Position numbers and translations under genes: made by a program. The notes under the pieces were generated by a model. The model was not told the origin of the DNA, ran no database searches, and saw only the letters and a list, made by a program, of their open reading frames with translations. DNA of 64,000 bases from Streptomyces sp. YS415 (GTDB lineage: Bacteria; Actinomycetota; Actinomycetes; Streptomycetales; Streptomycetaceae), in the NCBI RefSeq assembly GCF_023544665.1, contig NZ_JAMJFL010000001.1, positions 248,001 to 312,000 on the forward strand, given 5' to 3'. Shown piece after piece: positions 19,372 to 28,117 of the stretch (its first letter is position 1; every line of letters begins with the position of its first letter).

Positions 19372-20733
19372 ATGCCCAGTAGCCGTACGGGCCGCCCGCC
19401 GGCCCAGCGAGCCGTCCGGGGCCCCCTCGCTCCCCGGCCCCCGCGCGAGAACCCCCTCCTGCAGCTCTACACGCGCGCCAAGAAGGCCTGGGACCGGCCG
19501 CTGACGGCGTACTACCTGATCCTGGGCGGCAGTCTGCTGATCACCGTGCTGGGTCTGGTGATGGTCTACTCGGCCTCCCAGATCAAGGCGCTGCAGATGT
19601 CGCTGCCCGGCTCGTACTTCTTCCGCAAGCAGCTGCTGGCCGCGGCCATCGGCGCCGGACTGCTGTTCGCCGCCTCCCGGATGCCGGTCAAGCTGCACCG
19701 GGCGCTGGCCTACCCGATCATCGCGGGTGCCGTCTTCCTGATGGCGCTGGTGCAGGTGCCGGGGATAGGAGTCTCGGTCAACGGCAACCAGAACTGGATC
19801 TCCGTCGGCGGCCCCTTCCTGCTCCAGCCCAGCGAGTTCGGCAAGCTCGCCCTGGTGCTGTGGGGCGCCGATCTGCTGGCCCGCAAGCAGGACAAGAAGC
19901 TGCTGACCCAGTGGAAGCACATGCTGGTGCCACTGGTCCCGGTCGCCTTCATGCTGCTCGGGCTGATCATGCTCGGCGGCGACATGGGTACGGCGATCAT
20001 CCTGACGGCGATCCTGTTCGGGCTGTTGTGGCTGGCGGGAGCGCCCACCCGGCTGTTCGTGGGGGTGCTGTCGATCGCCGGTCTGCTCGGCCTGATCCTC
20101 ATCAAGACCAGCCCGAACCGGATGGCCCGCCTGCAGTGCATCGGCGCCACCGACCCCGGCCCGGGGGACAGCTGCTGGCAGGCTGTGCACGGCATCTACG
20201 CCCTCGCGTCCGGCGGAATCTTCGGATCCGGGCTCGGCGCGAGCGTGGAGAAATGGGGGCAACTCCCCGAAGCCCACACCGACTTCATCTTCGCCGTCAC
20301 CGGTGAGGAACTGGGCCTGGCGGGGACGCTGTCGGTGCTCGCCCTCTTCGCGGCTCTAGGCTATGCGGGTATCCGCGTGGCCGGACGCACGGAGGACCCC
20401 TTCGTCAGGTATGCCGCGGGAGGCGTGACCACCTGGATCACCGCTCAGGCGGTGATCAACATCGGTGCGGTGCTCGGTCTGCTGCCGATCGCCGGTGTCC
20501 CCCTCCCGCTGTTCTCCTACGGAGGATCCGCCCTGCTGCCGACCATGTTCGCCATCGGGCTGCTGATCGCCTTCGCACGCGACGAGCCCGCTGCGCGGGC
20601 GGCGCTTTCGATGCGGCAACCCCGCTTTGGTAGAAAGCGGGGTGCCGGGGGCTTCGCTGCGACCAGGGAGTCCCGGAGATGGAACACGATGCGACGGCGC
20701 GCCTCGGCGGCGCGTTCGTCCGGAGAGCGGTGA
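19372..20733 (+). CDS. ftsW: Septal peptidoglycan polymerase FtsW (SEDS family)
   Basis: A 453-aa SEDS glycosyltransferase polymerising lipid II at the septum. ATG 19372 is chosen, with AGGAG 6 nt ahead; the frame is open to GTG 19348. The N-terminus is a 55-residue Arg/Pro-rich cytoplasmic tail, followed by about ten membrane helices. The conserved Asp region GGDMGTA is at about residues 203-209. The C-terminal signature reads PLPLFSYGGSALL. A final basic cytoplasmic tail (MRQPRFGRKRG) is long compared with rod-shaped bacteria. It partners FtsI, encoded earlier in the cluster. murG follows after 6 bp. Confidence 0.95.
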   Translation: MPSSRTGRPPAQRAVRGPLAPRPPRENPLLQLYTRAKKAWDRPLTAYYLILGGSLLITVLGLVMVYSASQIKALQMSLPGSYFFRKQLLAAAIGAGLLFAASRMPVKLHRALAYPIIAGAVFLMALVQVPGIGVSVNGNQNWISVGGPFLLQPSEFGKLALVLWGADLLARKQDKKLLTQWKHMLVPLVPVAFMLLGLIMLGGDMGTAIILTAILFGLLWLAGAPTRLFVGVLSIAGLLGLILIKTSPNRMARLQCIGATDPGPGDSCWQAVHGIYALASGGIFGSGLGASVEKWGQLPEAHTDFIFAVTGEELGLAGTLSVLALFAALGYAGIRVAGRTEDPFVRYAAGGVTTWITAQAVINIGAVLGLLPIAGVPLPLFSYGGSALLPTMFAIGLLIAFARDEPAARAALSMRQPRFGRKRGAGGFAATRESRRWNTMRRRASAARSSGER

Positions 20734-20739
20734 ATTTCG

Positions 20740-21831
20740 GTGCATGTCGTACTCGCCGGCGGAGGAACCGCGGGCCACATCGAGCCCGCGCTCGCCCTCG
20801 CGGACGCCCTGCGCAGGCAGGACCCGACCGTGGGGATCACGGCCCTGGGCACGGAGCGCGGTCTGGAGACCCAGCTCGTCCCGCAGCGCGGTTACGAGCT
20901 GGCGCTGATCCCGGCCGTACCGCTGCCGCGCAAGCCGACCCCCGAGCTGATCACCGTCCCGGGCCGGCTGCGCGGCACGATCAAGGCCGCCGAGCAGATC
21001 CTGGAGCGCACCAAGGCGGACTGTGTCGTCGGCTTCGGCGGCTATGTGGCGCTGCCCGGCTATCTGGCCGCCAAGCGGCTCGGCGTGCCGATCGTCATCC
21101 ACGAGGCGAACGCCCGGCCGGGCCTGGCCAACAAGATCGGCTCGCGGTACGCCGCCCAGGTCGCCGTCTCCACCCCGGACAGCAAGCTGCGCGGCGCCCG
21201 CTACATCGGCATCCCGCTGCGCCGCTCCATCGCCACCCTGGACCGGGCCGCCGTGCGCCCCGAGGCCCGCGCCGCCTTCGGGCTCGACCCGAACCTGCCG
21301 ACCCTGCTGGTCACCGGCGGCTCCCAGGGCGCCAGGCGGCTGAACGAGGTCGTCCAGCAGGTCGCGCCCTGGCTCCAGCAGGCCGGAATCCAGATCCTGC
21401 ACGCGGTCGGCCCGAAGAACGAACTGCCGCAGGTCCACCAGATGCCGGGGATGCCCCCGTACATCCCGGTAAGTTACCTGGACCGGATGGACCTCGCGTA
21501 CGCGGCGGCCGACATGATGCTCTGCCGCGCGGGCGCGATGACCGTCGCCGAACTCTCCGCCGTCGGGCTCCCGGCCGCCTATGTCCCGCTGCCCATCGGC
21601 AACGGCGAACAGCGGCTGAACGCCCAGCCGGTGGTCAAGGCCGGCGGCGGACTGCTGGTCGACGACGCGGAACTCACGCCCGAGTGGGTGCAGCACAACG
21701 TGCTGCCCGTGCTCGCCGACCCGCACCGGCTGTACGAGATGTCCCGCGCCGCCGGTGAGTTCGGCCGCCGGGACGCCGACGACCTGCTCGTCGGCATGGT
21801 GTACGAGGCGATCGCCTCGCACCGGCGCTAG
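20740..21831 (+). CDS. murG: N-acetylglucosaminyltransferase MurG
   Basis: A 363-aa GT28 glycosyltransferase that adds GlcNAc to lipid I, giving lipid II. Its GTG start at 20740 gives MHVVLAGGGTAGHIEPALA, the G-loop 1 of the family at residues 7-13. The second loop GFGGYVALPG is at about residues 97-106, and the inter-domain GGSQGARRLNE at about 193-203. The donor-binding region contains CRAGAMTVAEL and PLPIGNGEQRLNAQPV. The length is usual. It is a peripheral membrane protein acting with MraY. Six bases separate it from ftsW, and ftsQ begins 25 bp downstream. Confidence 0.96.
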   Translation: MHVVLAGGGTAGHIEPALALADALRRQDPTVGITALGTERGLETQLVPQRGYELALIPAVPLPRKPTPELITVPGRLRGTIKAAEQILERTKADCVVGFGGYVALPGYLAAKRLGVPIVIHEANARPGLANKIGSRYAAQVAVSTPDSKLRGARYIGIPLRRSIATLDRAAVRPEARAAFGLDPNLPTLLVTGGSQGARRLNEVVQQVAPWLQQAGIQILHAVGPKNELPQVHQMPGMPPYIPVSYLDRMDLAYAAADMMLCRAGAMTVAELSAVGLPAAYVPLPIGNGEQRLNAQPVVKAGGGLLVDDAELTPEWVQHNVLPVLADPHRLYEMSRAAGEFGRRDADDLLVGMVYEAIASHRR

Positions 21832-21856
21832 GACCGTATGACGAAGGGCAGGAAGC

Positions 21857-22651
21857 GTGGCCGGATCGACGACCGCCGAGCGCGGGGCACGTCAGCAGGA
21901 GTCGTCCGGCCCGCCTCCCGCCCGGCGGGTGCGGCCCCCTCGGCTTCGTACGATCATCATCCTCGCCGTCGCGCTCGTGCTGTTCGGGGCGGGCGGCGTC
22001 TGGGCGTTGTACGGGTCGAGCTGGCTGCGCGTGGAGCGCGTGAGCGTGTCGGGGACCCGGGTGCTGACGCCCGCGCAGGTGCGCGAGGCCGCCGACGTCC
22101 CGGTCGGGGCGCCGTTGGTCTCCGTCGACACCGATGCCATCGAGGCCCGGCTGAAGCGGGAACTGCCCCGCATCGACACCGTGGAGGTGGGCCGTTCCTG
22201 GCCGCATGGAATCGGGCTGAAAGTCACCGAGCGGATCCCGGTTCTGATGGTGCGAAAGGGCGGGAACTTCATCGAAGTGGACAGGAAAGGTGTCCGCTTC
22301 GCCACAGTTTCTGACGCCCCGAAAGGCGTTCCCGCACTGGAATTGGCGCTTTCCCCGTCCAGTTCCGCCGCCGCCAGCCTGCGCCGCTTCGGCGAGGGCC
22401 GTCTGGTGCGCGAGGCGGTCCGGGTCGCCGGCGCCGTTCCGGCCACCGTCGCGCGGGACACCCGGACCCTCAAGGTCCGTTCCTACGACGACATCTCGCT
22501 GGAGCTGGCAGACGGACGTACCGTCGACTGGGGCAGCGCCGAGAAGGGCGGGGCGAAGGCTCGCACACTCCTGGCCCTGATGAAAGCCTCGCCGGATGCG
22601 AGGCACTTCGATGTCGGCGTTCCCACCGCCCCTGCGTCATCGGGGAGTTGA
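21857..22651 (+). CDS. ftsQ: Cell division protein FtsQ
   Basis: A 264-aa bitopic membrane protein from GTG 21857, with AGGAAG just ahead. The cytoplasmic tail (about residues 1-30, RRVRPPRLR) precedes one membrane helix (about 31-52, TIIILAVALVLFGAGGVWALYG). A POTRA domain follows (WLRVERVSVSGTRVLTPAQVREAA, about 55-125) and then the FtsQ/DivIB beta domain. The region PVLMVRKGGNFIEVDRKGV is characteristic. It scaffolds FtsL and DivIC at the septum. The gene sits directly before ftsZ, and the 278-bp spacer carries the ftsZ regulatory elements. Confidence 0.93.
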   Translation: MAGSTTAERGARQQESSGPPPARRVRPPRLRTIIILAVALVLFGAGGVWALYGSSWLRVERVSVSGTRVLTPAQVREAADVPVGAPLVSVDTDAIEARLKRELPRIDTVEVGRSWPHGIGLKVTERIPVLMVRKGGNFIEVDRKGVRFATVSDAPKGVPALELALSPSSSAAASLRRFGEGRLVREAVRVAGAVPATVARDTRTLKVRSYDDISLELADGRTVDWGSAEKGGAKARTLLALMKASPDARHFDVGVPTAPASSGS

Positions 22652-22699
22652 CGCACATCAGCGCAGGCCAGCACCCTGGTTGGGCACTGCTACGGCTGA

Positions 22700-22712
22700 T
22701 CACATAGGGTGA
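22700..22712. promoter_or_regulatory. BldD-type box upstream of ftsZ
   Basis: TCAC-ATAGG-GTGA is a perfect inverted repeat matching the BldD consensus TNAC-N5-GTNA. It contains a possible -10, TAGGGT (22705-22710), and lies about 220 bp ahead of the ftsZ start. BldD is known to repress ftsZ and other sporulation genes in vegetative hyphae. Confidence 0.65.
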
Positions 22713-22741
22713 AAAGAAAAACGGGAGGTTCGGCGTGTTCG

Positions 22742-22772
22742 TTGAACGGGCGCCACTTGTCGACTTAGTGTC
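22742..22772 (+). promoter_or_regulatory. Candidate ftsZ promoter with WhiA-type element
   Basis: TTGAAC (22742-22747), an 18-nt spacer and TAGTGT (22766-22771) form a good promoter. GTGTC (22768-22772), the complement of the WhiA core GACAC, overlaps the -10. A forward GACAC lies at 22797-22801. Streptomyces ftsZ is known to have several promoters, one developmentally controlled; which one this is cannot be decided from sequence alone. Confidence 0.6.
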
Positions 22773-22807
22773 CTGTTCAGAAGACTTCAAGGAACGGACA
22801 CACTGGT

Positions 22808-22832
22808 AACCCTAAACTTCAACGTTAGGGTT
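22808..22832. repeat. Inverted repeat in the ftsZ leader
   Basis: AACCCTAA (22808-22815) and TTAGGGTT (22825-22832) are perfect 8-bp arms around a 9-nt spacer, about 100 bp before the ftsZ start. It could be a protein site or an RNA hairpin. The second arm also contains a -10-like TAGGGT. Confidence 0.6.
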
Positions 22833-22929
22833 CGGGTCGGCGAAACGGACCGTCCCATTCGGCATCAGTCGTCGGATCGCGGGGAACCGCGAGGCGGCGA
22901 CACGTAACTCGAGGCGAGAGGCCTTCGAC

Positions 22930-24120
22930 GTGGCAGCACCGCAGAACTACCTCGCAGTCATCAAAGTCATCGGTGTCGGCGGCGGTGGTGTCAATGCCAT
23001 CAACCGGATGATCGAGGTCGGTCTCAAGGGCGTCGAGTTCATCGCCATCAACACTGACGCACAGGCGCTGTTGATGAGCGACGCCGACGTCAAGCTCGAC
23101 GTCGGCCGGGAACTCACCCGCGGACTCGGCGCCGGCGCCAACCCGGCCGTCGGCCGCAAGGCCGCCGAGGACCACCGCGAGGAGATCGAGGAGGTCCTCA
23201 AGGGGGCCGACATGGTCTTCGTGACGGCCGGTGAAGGCGGCGGCACCGGCACCGGCGGCGCGCCCGTCGTGGCCAACATCGCCCGCTCGCTCGGCGCCCT
23301 CACCATCGGCGTGGTCACCCGCCCGTTCACCTTTGAGGGGCGGCGCCGCGCGAACCAGGCCGAGGACGGCATCGCCGAGCTCCGCGAAGAGGTCGACACC
23401 CTCATCGTCATCCCGAACGACCGGCTGCTGTCCATCTCGGACCGCCAGGTCTCGGTGCTCGACGCCTTCAAGTCGGCCGACCAGGTCCTGCTCTCCGGTG
23501 TCCAGGGCATCACCGACCTCATCACCACGCCCGGCCTGATCAACCTCGACTTCGCCGACGTCAAGTCGGTCATGTCCGAGGCCGGTTCGGCCCTCATGGG
23601 CATCGGCTCGGCCCGCGGCGACGACCGCGCGGTGGCCGCGGCCGAGATGGCGATCTCCTCGCCGCTGCTGGAGGCGTCCATCGACGGCGCCCGGGGCGTG
23701 CTGCTCTCCATCTCCGGCGGCTCCGACCTCGGCCTGTTCGAGATCAACGAGGCCGCCCAGCTGGTCAGCGAGGCCGCCCACCCCGAGGCCAACATCATCT
23801 TCGGCGCGGTGATCGACGACGCCCTCGGCGACGAGGTGCGGGTCACCGTGATCGCGGCCGGCTTCGACGGCGGCCAGCCGCCCTCCAAGCGGGACACCGT
23901 CCTCGGCTCGTCCTCGGCCAAGCGCGAGGAGCCCACTCCGGTACGGCAGACCGAGAGCCGTCCGTCCTTCGGCTCGCTCGGCAGCGTCACGCCGAAGGAG
24001 GAGCCGGCGCCCGCTCCCGAGCCGGCCGCCGACCTCCCGGTCGCCCCGCCGGTCCCGCCGTCCCGGTCCTACTCGGACAGCGCGGCCGAGGAGCTGGATG
24101 TGCCGGACTTCCTGAAGTGA
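22930..24120 (+). CDS. ftsZ: Cell division tubulin homologue FtsZ
   Basis: A 396-aa GTPase that polymerises into the Z ring or, in sporulating hyphae, into ladders of rings. GTG 22930 follows GAGAGG. The N-terminal GTP-binding domain includes [15 protein letters not shown] and the tubulin signature GGGTGTG (about residues 103-109). The T7 synergy loop NLDFADV is at about 203-209. A variable Pro-rich linker (about 320-385) ends in the conserved peptide ELDVPDFLK, which binds SepF and other partners. The preceding spacer carries BldD-type and WhiA-type sites. The stop overlaps the pgeF start as GTGA. FtsZ is dispensable for hyphal growth in Streptomyces but needed for septa. Confidence 0.98.
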   Translation: MAAPQNYLAVIKVIGVGGGGVNAINRMIEVGLKGVEFIAINTDAQALLMSDADVKLDVGRELTRGLGAGANPAVGRKAAEDHREEIEEVLKGADMVFVTAGEGGGTGTGGAPVVANIARSLGALTIGVVTRPFTFEGRRRANQAEDGIAELREEVDTLIVIPNDRLLSISDRQVSVLDAFKSADQVLLSGVQGITDLITTPGLINLDFADVKSVMSEAGSALMGIGSARGDDRAVAAAEMAISSPLLEASIDGARGVLLSISGGSDLGLFEINEAAQLVSEAAHPEANIIFGAVIDDALGDEVRVTVIAAGFDGGQPPSKRDTVLGSSSAKREEPTPVRQTESRPSFGSLGSVTPKEEPAPAPEPAADLPVAPPVPPSRSYSDSAAEELDVPDFLK

Positions 24121-24845
24121 TAGGACAGCGCGACACCGTGAGCGGCGCGCACTTCGCCTTCACCGACAGGTGGGGCGGGGTGAGCGCCGTTCCGTACGAG
24201 GAGCTCAACCTCGGCGGGGCGGTCGGCGACGACCCCGGCGCCGTACGGACCAACCGGGAGCTGGCGGCCAAGTCGCTCGGGCTCGACGCGGACCGGGTCG
24301 TCTGGATGAACCAGGTGCACGGCAACGACGTCGTGGTGGTCGACCGTCCCTGGGAGGACCGGCCGGTGCCGGAGGTCGACGCGATCGTCACCGCCGAGCG
24401 GGGGCTGGCCCTCGCCGTTCTCACCGCCGACTGCACCCCCGTCCTGCTCGCCGACCCCGTCGCCAAGGTGGTCGCGGCGGCCCACGCCGGCCGGCCCGGC
24501 ATGGTCGCCGGAGTCGTCCCCGCCGCGGTGCGCGCGATGAGGGACCTGGGCGCCGAGCCGTCCCGGATCGTCGCCCGCACCGGGCCGGCCGTCTGCGGCC
24601 GGTGCTACGAGGTGCCGCGGGAGATGCGCGCCGAGGTCGGTGCCGTCGAACCGGCGGCGTACGCCGAGACGAGCTGGGGTACGCCCGCGGTGGATGTGAC
24701 CGCCGGGGTGCACGCGCAGCTCGAACGGCTCGGGGTGCGCGACCGGGAGCAGTCGCCGGTGTGCACGCGCGAGTCGGGCGACCACTTCTCGTACCGCCGC
24801 GACCGGACCACGGGCCGGCTCGCGGGCTATGTCTGGCTGGACTGA
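24117..24845 (+). CDS. pgeF: Peptidoglycan editing factor PgeF (YlmD/YfiH, laccase domain)
   Basis: A 242-aa Cu-oxidase_4 (DUF152/YfiH) protein from GTG 24117, overlapping the ftsZ stop; GTG 24138 is an alternative. Family motifs are [25 protein letters not shown] (Cys ligand), AAAHAGRPG (His) and the CGRCYEV region near residue 160. Relatives act on purine nucleosides in vitro, and the E. coli homologue prevents wrong amino acids entering peptidoglycan stem peptides. That editing role fits a gene sitting after ftsZ, but it is an inference for Streptomyces. ylmE begins 4 bp later. Confidence 0.88.
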   Translation: MIGQRDTVSGAHFAFTDRWGGVSAVPYEELNLGGAVGDDPGAVRTNRELAAKSLGLDADRVVWMNQVHGNDVVVVDRPWEDRPVPEVDAIVTAERGLALAVLTADCTPVLLADPVAKVVAAAHAGRPGMVAGVVPAAVRAMRDLGAEPSRIVARTGPAVCGRCYEVPREMRAEVGAVEPAAYAETSWGTPAVDVTAGVHAQLERLGVRDREQSPVCTRESGDHFSYRRDRTTGRLAGYVWLD

Positions 24846-24849
24846 GGGC

Positions 24850-25569
24850 ATGACGCAACGCAAGGACGAACTCGCCGGGAATCTGGCGAAGGTGGAGGAG
24901 CGCATCACCGCGGCGTGCGTGGCCGCTGGGCGCAAGCGCGAGGAGGTGACCCTGATCGTGGTCACCAAGACCTACCCCGCGAGCGATGTGCGGATCCTGT
25001 CGGACCTCGGGGTGCGCCATGTCGCCGAGAACAAGGACCAGGACGCGGCACCGAAGGCGGCGGAGTGCTCGGATCTGCCGCTTACTTGGCATTTCGTGGG
25101 GCAGTTGCAGACCAACAAGGTGCGATCCGTGGTCGGTTACGCGGATCTCGTGCAGTCCGTCGACCGCTCCAAGCTGGTGACGGCTCTCTCCAAGGAGGCG
25201 GTACGGGCGGAGCGCGAGGTGGGCTGTCTCATCCAGGTCGCGCTCGACGCCGGTGAGCGCGAGCGGGGGGAGCGGGGCGGGGTGGCGCCGGGCGGCATCG
25301 CGGAGTTGGCCGACCTGATCGCCGCGGCTCCGGGGCTGCGGGTCGACGGACTGATGACGGTCGCACCCTTGACCGGAGAGTACGCGGGACGTGAACTGGC
25401 GGCGTTCGAGCGGTTGATGGATTTGTCGACCGACCTGCGGCGAGCTCATCCTGCTGCGAACATGGTCTCGGCAGGTATGAGTGCGGACCTCGAACACGCC
25501 GTGGCGGCCGGAGCGACACATGTGCGCGTCGGTACCGCGGTACTCGGTGTCCGCCCGAGGCTCGGGTAA
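24850..25569 (+). CDS. ylmE: YggS-family pyridoxal-phosphate homeostasis protein (YlmE)
   Basis: A 239-aa alanine-racemase-like PLP-binding barrel without the second domain of racemases. ATG 24850 (MTQRKDELAGNL) has GAGGG ahead; an upstream GTG at 24829 overlaps pgeF. The PLP lysine is in VVTKTYPASD (about residue 39). HVAENKDQD, LTWHFVGQLQTNK and the phosphate-site region SAGMSADLEHAV are conserved. YggS/PLPBP proteins buffer PLP and affect amino-acid pools. The standard family motif GENYVQE is altered to AENKDQD here, as expected for an actinobacterial member. It belongs to the ftsZ-pgeF-ylmE-sepF run. Confidence 0.9.
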   Translation: MTQRKDELAGNLAKVEERITAACVAAGRKREEVTLIVVTKTYPASDVRILSDLGVRHVAENKDQDAAPKAAECSDLPLTWHFVGQLQTNKVRSVVGYADLVQSVDRSKLVTALSKEAVRAEREVGCLIQVALDAGERERGERGGVAPGGIAELADLIAAAPGLRVDGLMTVAPLTGEYAGRELAAFERLMDLSTDLRRAHPAANMVSAGMSADLEHAVAAGATHVRVGTAVLGVRPRLG

Positions 25570-25698
25570 CGTCGCCAGGAAGTCGGACCACAGCAGAAAA
25601 TATGGTCATTACCGCTGAACAGCGGGCGTAACGACCTCGTGGATCGCGGGCACTTGGCAGTCGTCAGCCGATCCACCACAGAGCGGAGGACTCAGAGC

Positions 25699-26340
25699 AT
25701 GGCCGGCGCGATGCGCAAGATGGCGGTCTACCTCGGCCTCGTGGAGGACGATGGGTACGACGGCCGCGGTTTTGATCCCGACGACGACTTCGAACCCGAA
25801 CTCGACCCTGAGCCCGAGCGGGACCACCGGCGGCACGAGCCGTCACACCAGTCGCACGGCTCACATCAGTCCCAAAGGGACGAATCGGTACGAGTGGTGC
25901 AGCCGTCCGTGCAGCGCGAACCGGTGTCCCACGCCGCTTCGCTGGGCGCGGAATCCGGGCGTCCGGCGCGTATCGCGCCCGTGGCATCCATCACACAAGA
26001 ACGTCAGAGCATGGAGAAGAACGCACCGGTGATCATGCCCAAGGTCGTGTCGGAACGAGAGCCCTACCGGATCACCACGCTTCACCCGCGGACCTACAAC
26101 GAGGCCCGTACCATCGGGGAACACTTCCGTGAGGGCACCCCGGTGATCATGAATCTGACTGAGATGGATGACACAGACGCGAAGCGACTTGTCGACTTTG
26201 CGGCCGGTTTGGTGTTTGGTCTTCACGGCAGCATCGAGCGGGTGACGCAGAAGGTGTTCCTGTTGTCGCCTGCTAACGTCGATGTCACGGCGGAGGACAA
26301 GGCCCGTATCGCAGAGGGCGGGTTCTTCAACCAGAGCTGA
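25699..26340 (+). CDS. sepF: Cell division protein SepF
   Basis: A 213-aa protein from ATG 25699, with GGAGGA 8 nt ahead; the frame is open to 25639. The N-terminus [17 protein letters not shown] is the membrane-binding amphipathic helix. An acidic and His-rich low-complexity linker (about residues 20-110) leads to the conserved SepF core ([32 protein letters not shown], quoted here only to locate it by its first residues [11 protein letters not shown]). The core dimerises and binds the FtsZ C-terminal peptide. A 129-bp spacer separates it from ylmE and may hold a promoter. Confidence 0.93.
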   Translation: MAGAMRKMAVYLGLVEDDGYDGRGFDPDDDFEPELDPEPERDHRRHEPSHQSHGSHQSQRDESVRVVQPSVQREPVSHAASLGAESGRPARIAPVASITQERQSMEKNAPVIMPKVVSEREPYRITTLHPRTYNEARTIGEHFREGTPVIMNLTEMDDTDAKRLVDFAAGLVFGLHGSIERVTQKVFLLSPANVDVTAEDKARIAEGGFFNQS

Positions 26341-26423
26341 GACGCACAACCGGATCAGCAGTACAGAGCAACACAACGCAGTACCGCAGCAGCACGGAAC
26401 ATGGGGAGAGGGAAGCAAGGGTC

Positions 26424-26708
26424 ATGAGCGTGGTCCTGGATGTCGTCTATATCGCGCTGATGTGCTTCCTCATCGTGCTGATCTTCCGGTTGGTCATGGA
26501 CTATGTCTTCCAGTTCGCCCGCTCGTGGCAACCCGGCAAGGCGATGGTGGTCGTTCTGGAGGCCACCTACACTGTCACTGATCCACCGCTCAAGCTTCTG
26601 CGGCGGTTCATTCCGCCGCTGCGTCTCGGGGGCGTGGCGCTCGACCTGTCCTTCTTCGTACTGATGATCATCGTCTACATCCTGATCTCGATCGTGAGCC
26701 GGCTGTGA
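26424..26708 (+). CDS. ylmG: YggT-family membrane protein (YlmG)
   Basis: A 94-aa integral membrane protein from ATG 26424. Hydrophobic helices span about residues 2-22 (VVLDVVYIALMCFLIVLIF) and 66-92 (LDLSFFVLMIIVYILIS), separated by FARSWQPGKAMVVVLEATYTV. The sequence TDPPLKLLRRFIPPLRLGG is the YggT hallmark. Its place between sepF and divIVA is conserved in Gram-positive bacteria. It probably has a supporting role in division or envelope organisation; the precise function is unknown. Confidence 0.92.
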   Translation: MSVVLDVVYIALMCFLIVLIFRLVMDYVFQFARSWQPGKAMVVVLEATYTVTDPPLKLLRRFIPPLRLGGVALDLSFFVLMIIVYILISIVSRL

Positions 26709-26761
26709 GCGATGTGAACTACCGTCTTGCCGAATGCCGACGACTACGTTGAGGTGAAGAG

Positions 26762-27964
26762 ATGCCGTTGACCCCCGAGGACGTGCGGAACAAGCAGTTC
26801 ACGACCGTCCGCCTCCGAGAAGGCTATGACGAGGACGAGGTCGATGCCTTCCTCGACGAGGTCGAAGCCGAACTGACCCGCCTGCTCCGCGAGAACGAGG
26901 ACCTGCGCGCCAAGCTGGCGGCGGCCACGCGCGCTGCTGCGCAGAACCAGCAGAACATGCGCAAGCCTCCGGAACCGCAGGACCAGCAGCAGGGTATGCC
27001 TCAGCAGGGCGGTATGCCGCAGCAGGGTGGCATGCAGCAGGGCGGTATGCCCCAGCAGGGTGGCATGCAGCAGGGCGGCATGCCGCAGCAGGGCATGCGA
27101 GGCCCGGGCGCCCCGGTGCCGGCCGGCATATCGGGCCCGCCGCAGCAGCAGATGGGCGGCCCCATGGGTGGCCCGCCCCAGCTGCCGAGCGGTGCCCCGC
27201 AGCTGCCCGCCGGTCCCGGCGGCCAGGGTGGCCCGCAGGGCCCCGGTCCGATGGGTCAGGGTCCCGGTCCCATGGGCCAGCACCAGCCCCAGATGCAGCA
27301 GCAGATGGGCGGTCCGATGGGCGGCCCCATGGGCGGTCCGATGGGCGGCCCCGGTCAGGGCCCCGGTGGCGACAGCGCCGCCCGTGTCCTCTCGCTGGCC
27401 CAGCAGACCGCCGACCAGGCGATCGCCGAGGCCCGTTCCGAGGCCAACAAGATCGTCGGCGAGGCGCGTTCGCGTGCCGAGGGTCTCGAGCGTGACGCCC
27501 GTGCCAAGGCCGACGCCCTGGAGCGGGACGCGCAGGAGAAGCACCGCGTCGCGATGGGCTCCCTGGAGTCCGCTCGCGCCACGCTGGAGCGCAAGGTCGA
27601 GGACCTGCGCGGCTTCGAGCGCGAGTACCGCACGCGGCTGAAGTCCTACCTGGAGTCGCAGCTGCGTCAGCTGGAGACCCAGGCCGACGACTCGCTGGCC
27701 CCGCCGCGCTCTCCGGCCGCCGCCTCGCTGCCGCCGTCCCCGGCGCCTTCGATGGCTCCGGCCGGTGCGAGCGCCCCGTCCTACGGCGGCAACCAGGGCA
27801 TGGGCGGCGGCCCGTCCCAGGCCGGCCCCTCCTACGGCGGCCAGCAGCAGATGTCCCCCGCGATGACCCAGCCGATGGCTCCGGTCCGTCCGCAGGGCCC
27901 GTCCCCGATGGGTCAGGCTCCCTCGCCGATGCGCGGGTTCCTGATCGACGAGGACGACAACTGA
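26762..27964 (+). CDS. divIVA: Polar growth determinant DivIVA
   Basis: A 400-aa coiled-coil protein from ATG 26762, preceded by GAGGTGAAGAG. The conserved N-terminal membrane-targeting domain ([13 protein letters not shown], then [19 protein letters not shown]) covers residues 1-55. A low-complexity linker of about 150 residues (about 60-210) is built of GGMPQQ, MQQGG and GPMGG units. A second long coiled coil (about 205-310, [20 protein letters not shown]) is followed by a disordered Pro/Gly/Ser tail. It marks hyphal tips and branch points and recruits wall synthesis there; it is essential in Streptomyces. A strong terminator follows, ending the dcw cluster. Confidence 0.96.
   Translation: MPLTPEDVRNKQFTTVRLREGYDEDEVDAFLDEVEAELTRLLRENEDLRAKLAAATRAAAQNQQNMRKPPEPQDQQQGMPQQGGMPQQGGMQQGGMPQQGGMQQGGMPQQGMRGPGAPVPAGISGPPQQQMGGPMGGPPQLPSGAPQLPAGPGGQGGPQGPGPMGQGPGPMGQHQPQMQQQMGGPMGGPMGGPMGGPGQGPGGDSAARVLSLAQQTADQAIAEARSEANKIVGEARSRAEGLERDARAKADALERDAQEKHRVAMGSLESARATLERKVEDLRGFEREYRTRLKSYLESQLRQLETQADDSLAPPRSPAAASLPPSPAPSMAPAGASAPSYGGNQGMGGGPSQAGPSYGGQQQMSPAMTQPMAPVRPQGPSPMGQAPSPMRGFLIDEDDN
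26988..27106 (+). repeat. Tandem Gln-Gly-Met-Pro coding repeat in divIVA
   Basis: The DNA repeats units close to CAGCAGGGCGGTATGCC about eight times, encoding QQGGMP and QQGGM. A second set of GGTCCGATGGGCGGCCCCAT-like units lies at about 27308-27356. Such repeats can change in length by slippage without breaking the frame. Confidence 0.8.
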
Positions 27965-27999
27965 CGGCCAGTAGTACGCCTTAGGCGTCGGCAGCGTTC

Positions 28000-28043
28000 A
28001 AAGGGGCGAGCCCCGGACTCACGGTCCGGGGCTCGCCCCTTTT
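28000..28043 (+). terminator. Terminator after divIVA
   Basis: A perfect 19-bp stem (28000-28018 with 28024-28042) with a 5-nt loop is followed by T residues (TTTTA). It is the strongest intrinsic terminator seen in the window and closes the dcw cluster. Confidence 0.92.
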
Positions 28044-28071
28044 ACTCGCGTTGACGGCTCCGGGGCACGAG

Positions 28072-28108
28072 CAAGGGCCCGGCCCCCGCTGGGGGGACCG
28101 GGCCCTTG
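28072..28108 (-). terminator. Terminator after ileS
   Basis: CAAGGGCCCGG (28072-28082) pairs with CCGGGCCCTTG (28098-28108), extended inwards by C/G pairs with one bulged base. It lies 10 bp beyond the ileS stop. Confidence 0.75.
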
Positions 28109-28117
28109 TGCGCCGGG

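Noticed and set aside
22680..22710. Extra ftsZ promoter TTGGGC/TAGGGT
   Set aside because: The spacer is 19 nt and the -35 poor, so I list only the BldD-type box that covers the -10.
26988..27356. Regular repeats that might suggest a CRISPR array
   Set aside because: Units are adjacent, in frame and encode the DivIVA linker; there are no unique spacers and no cas genes.
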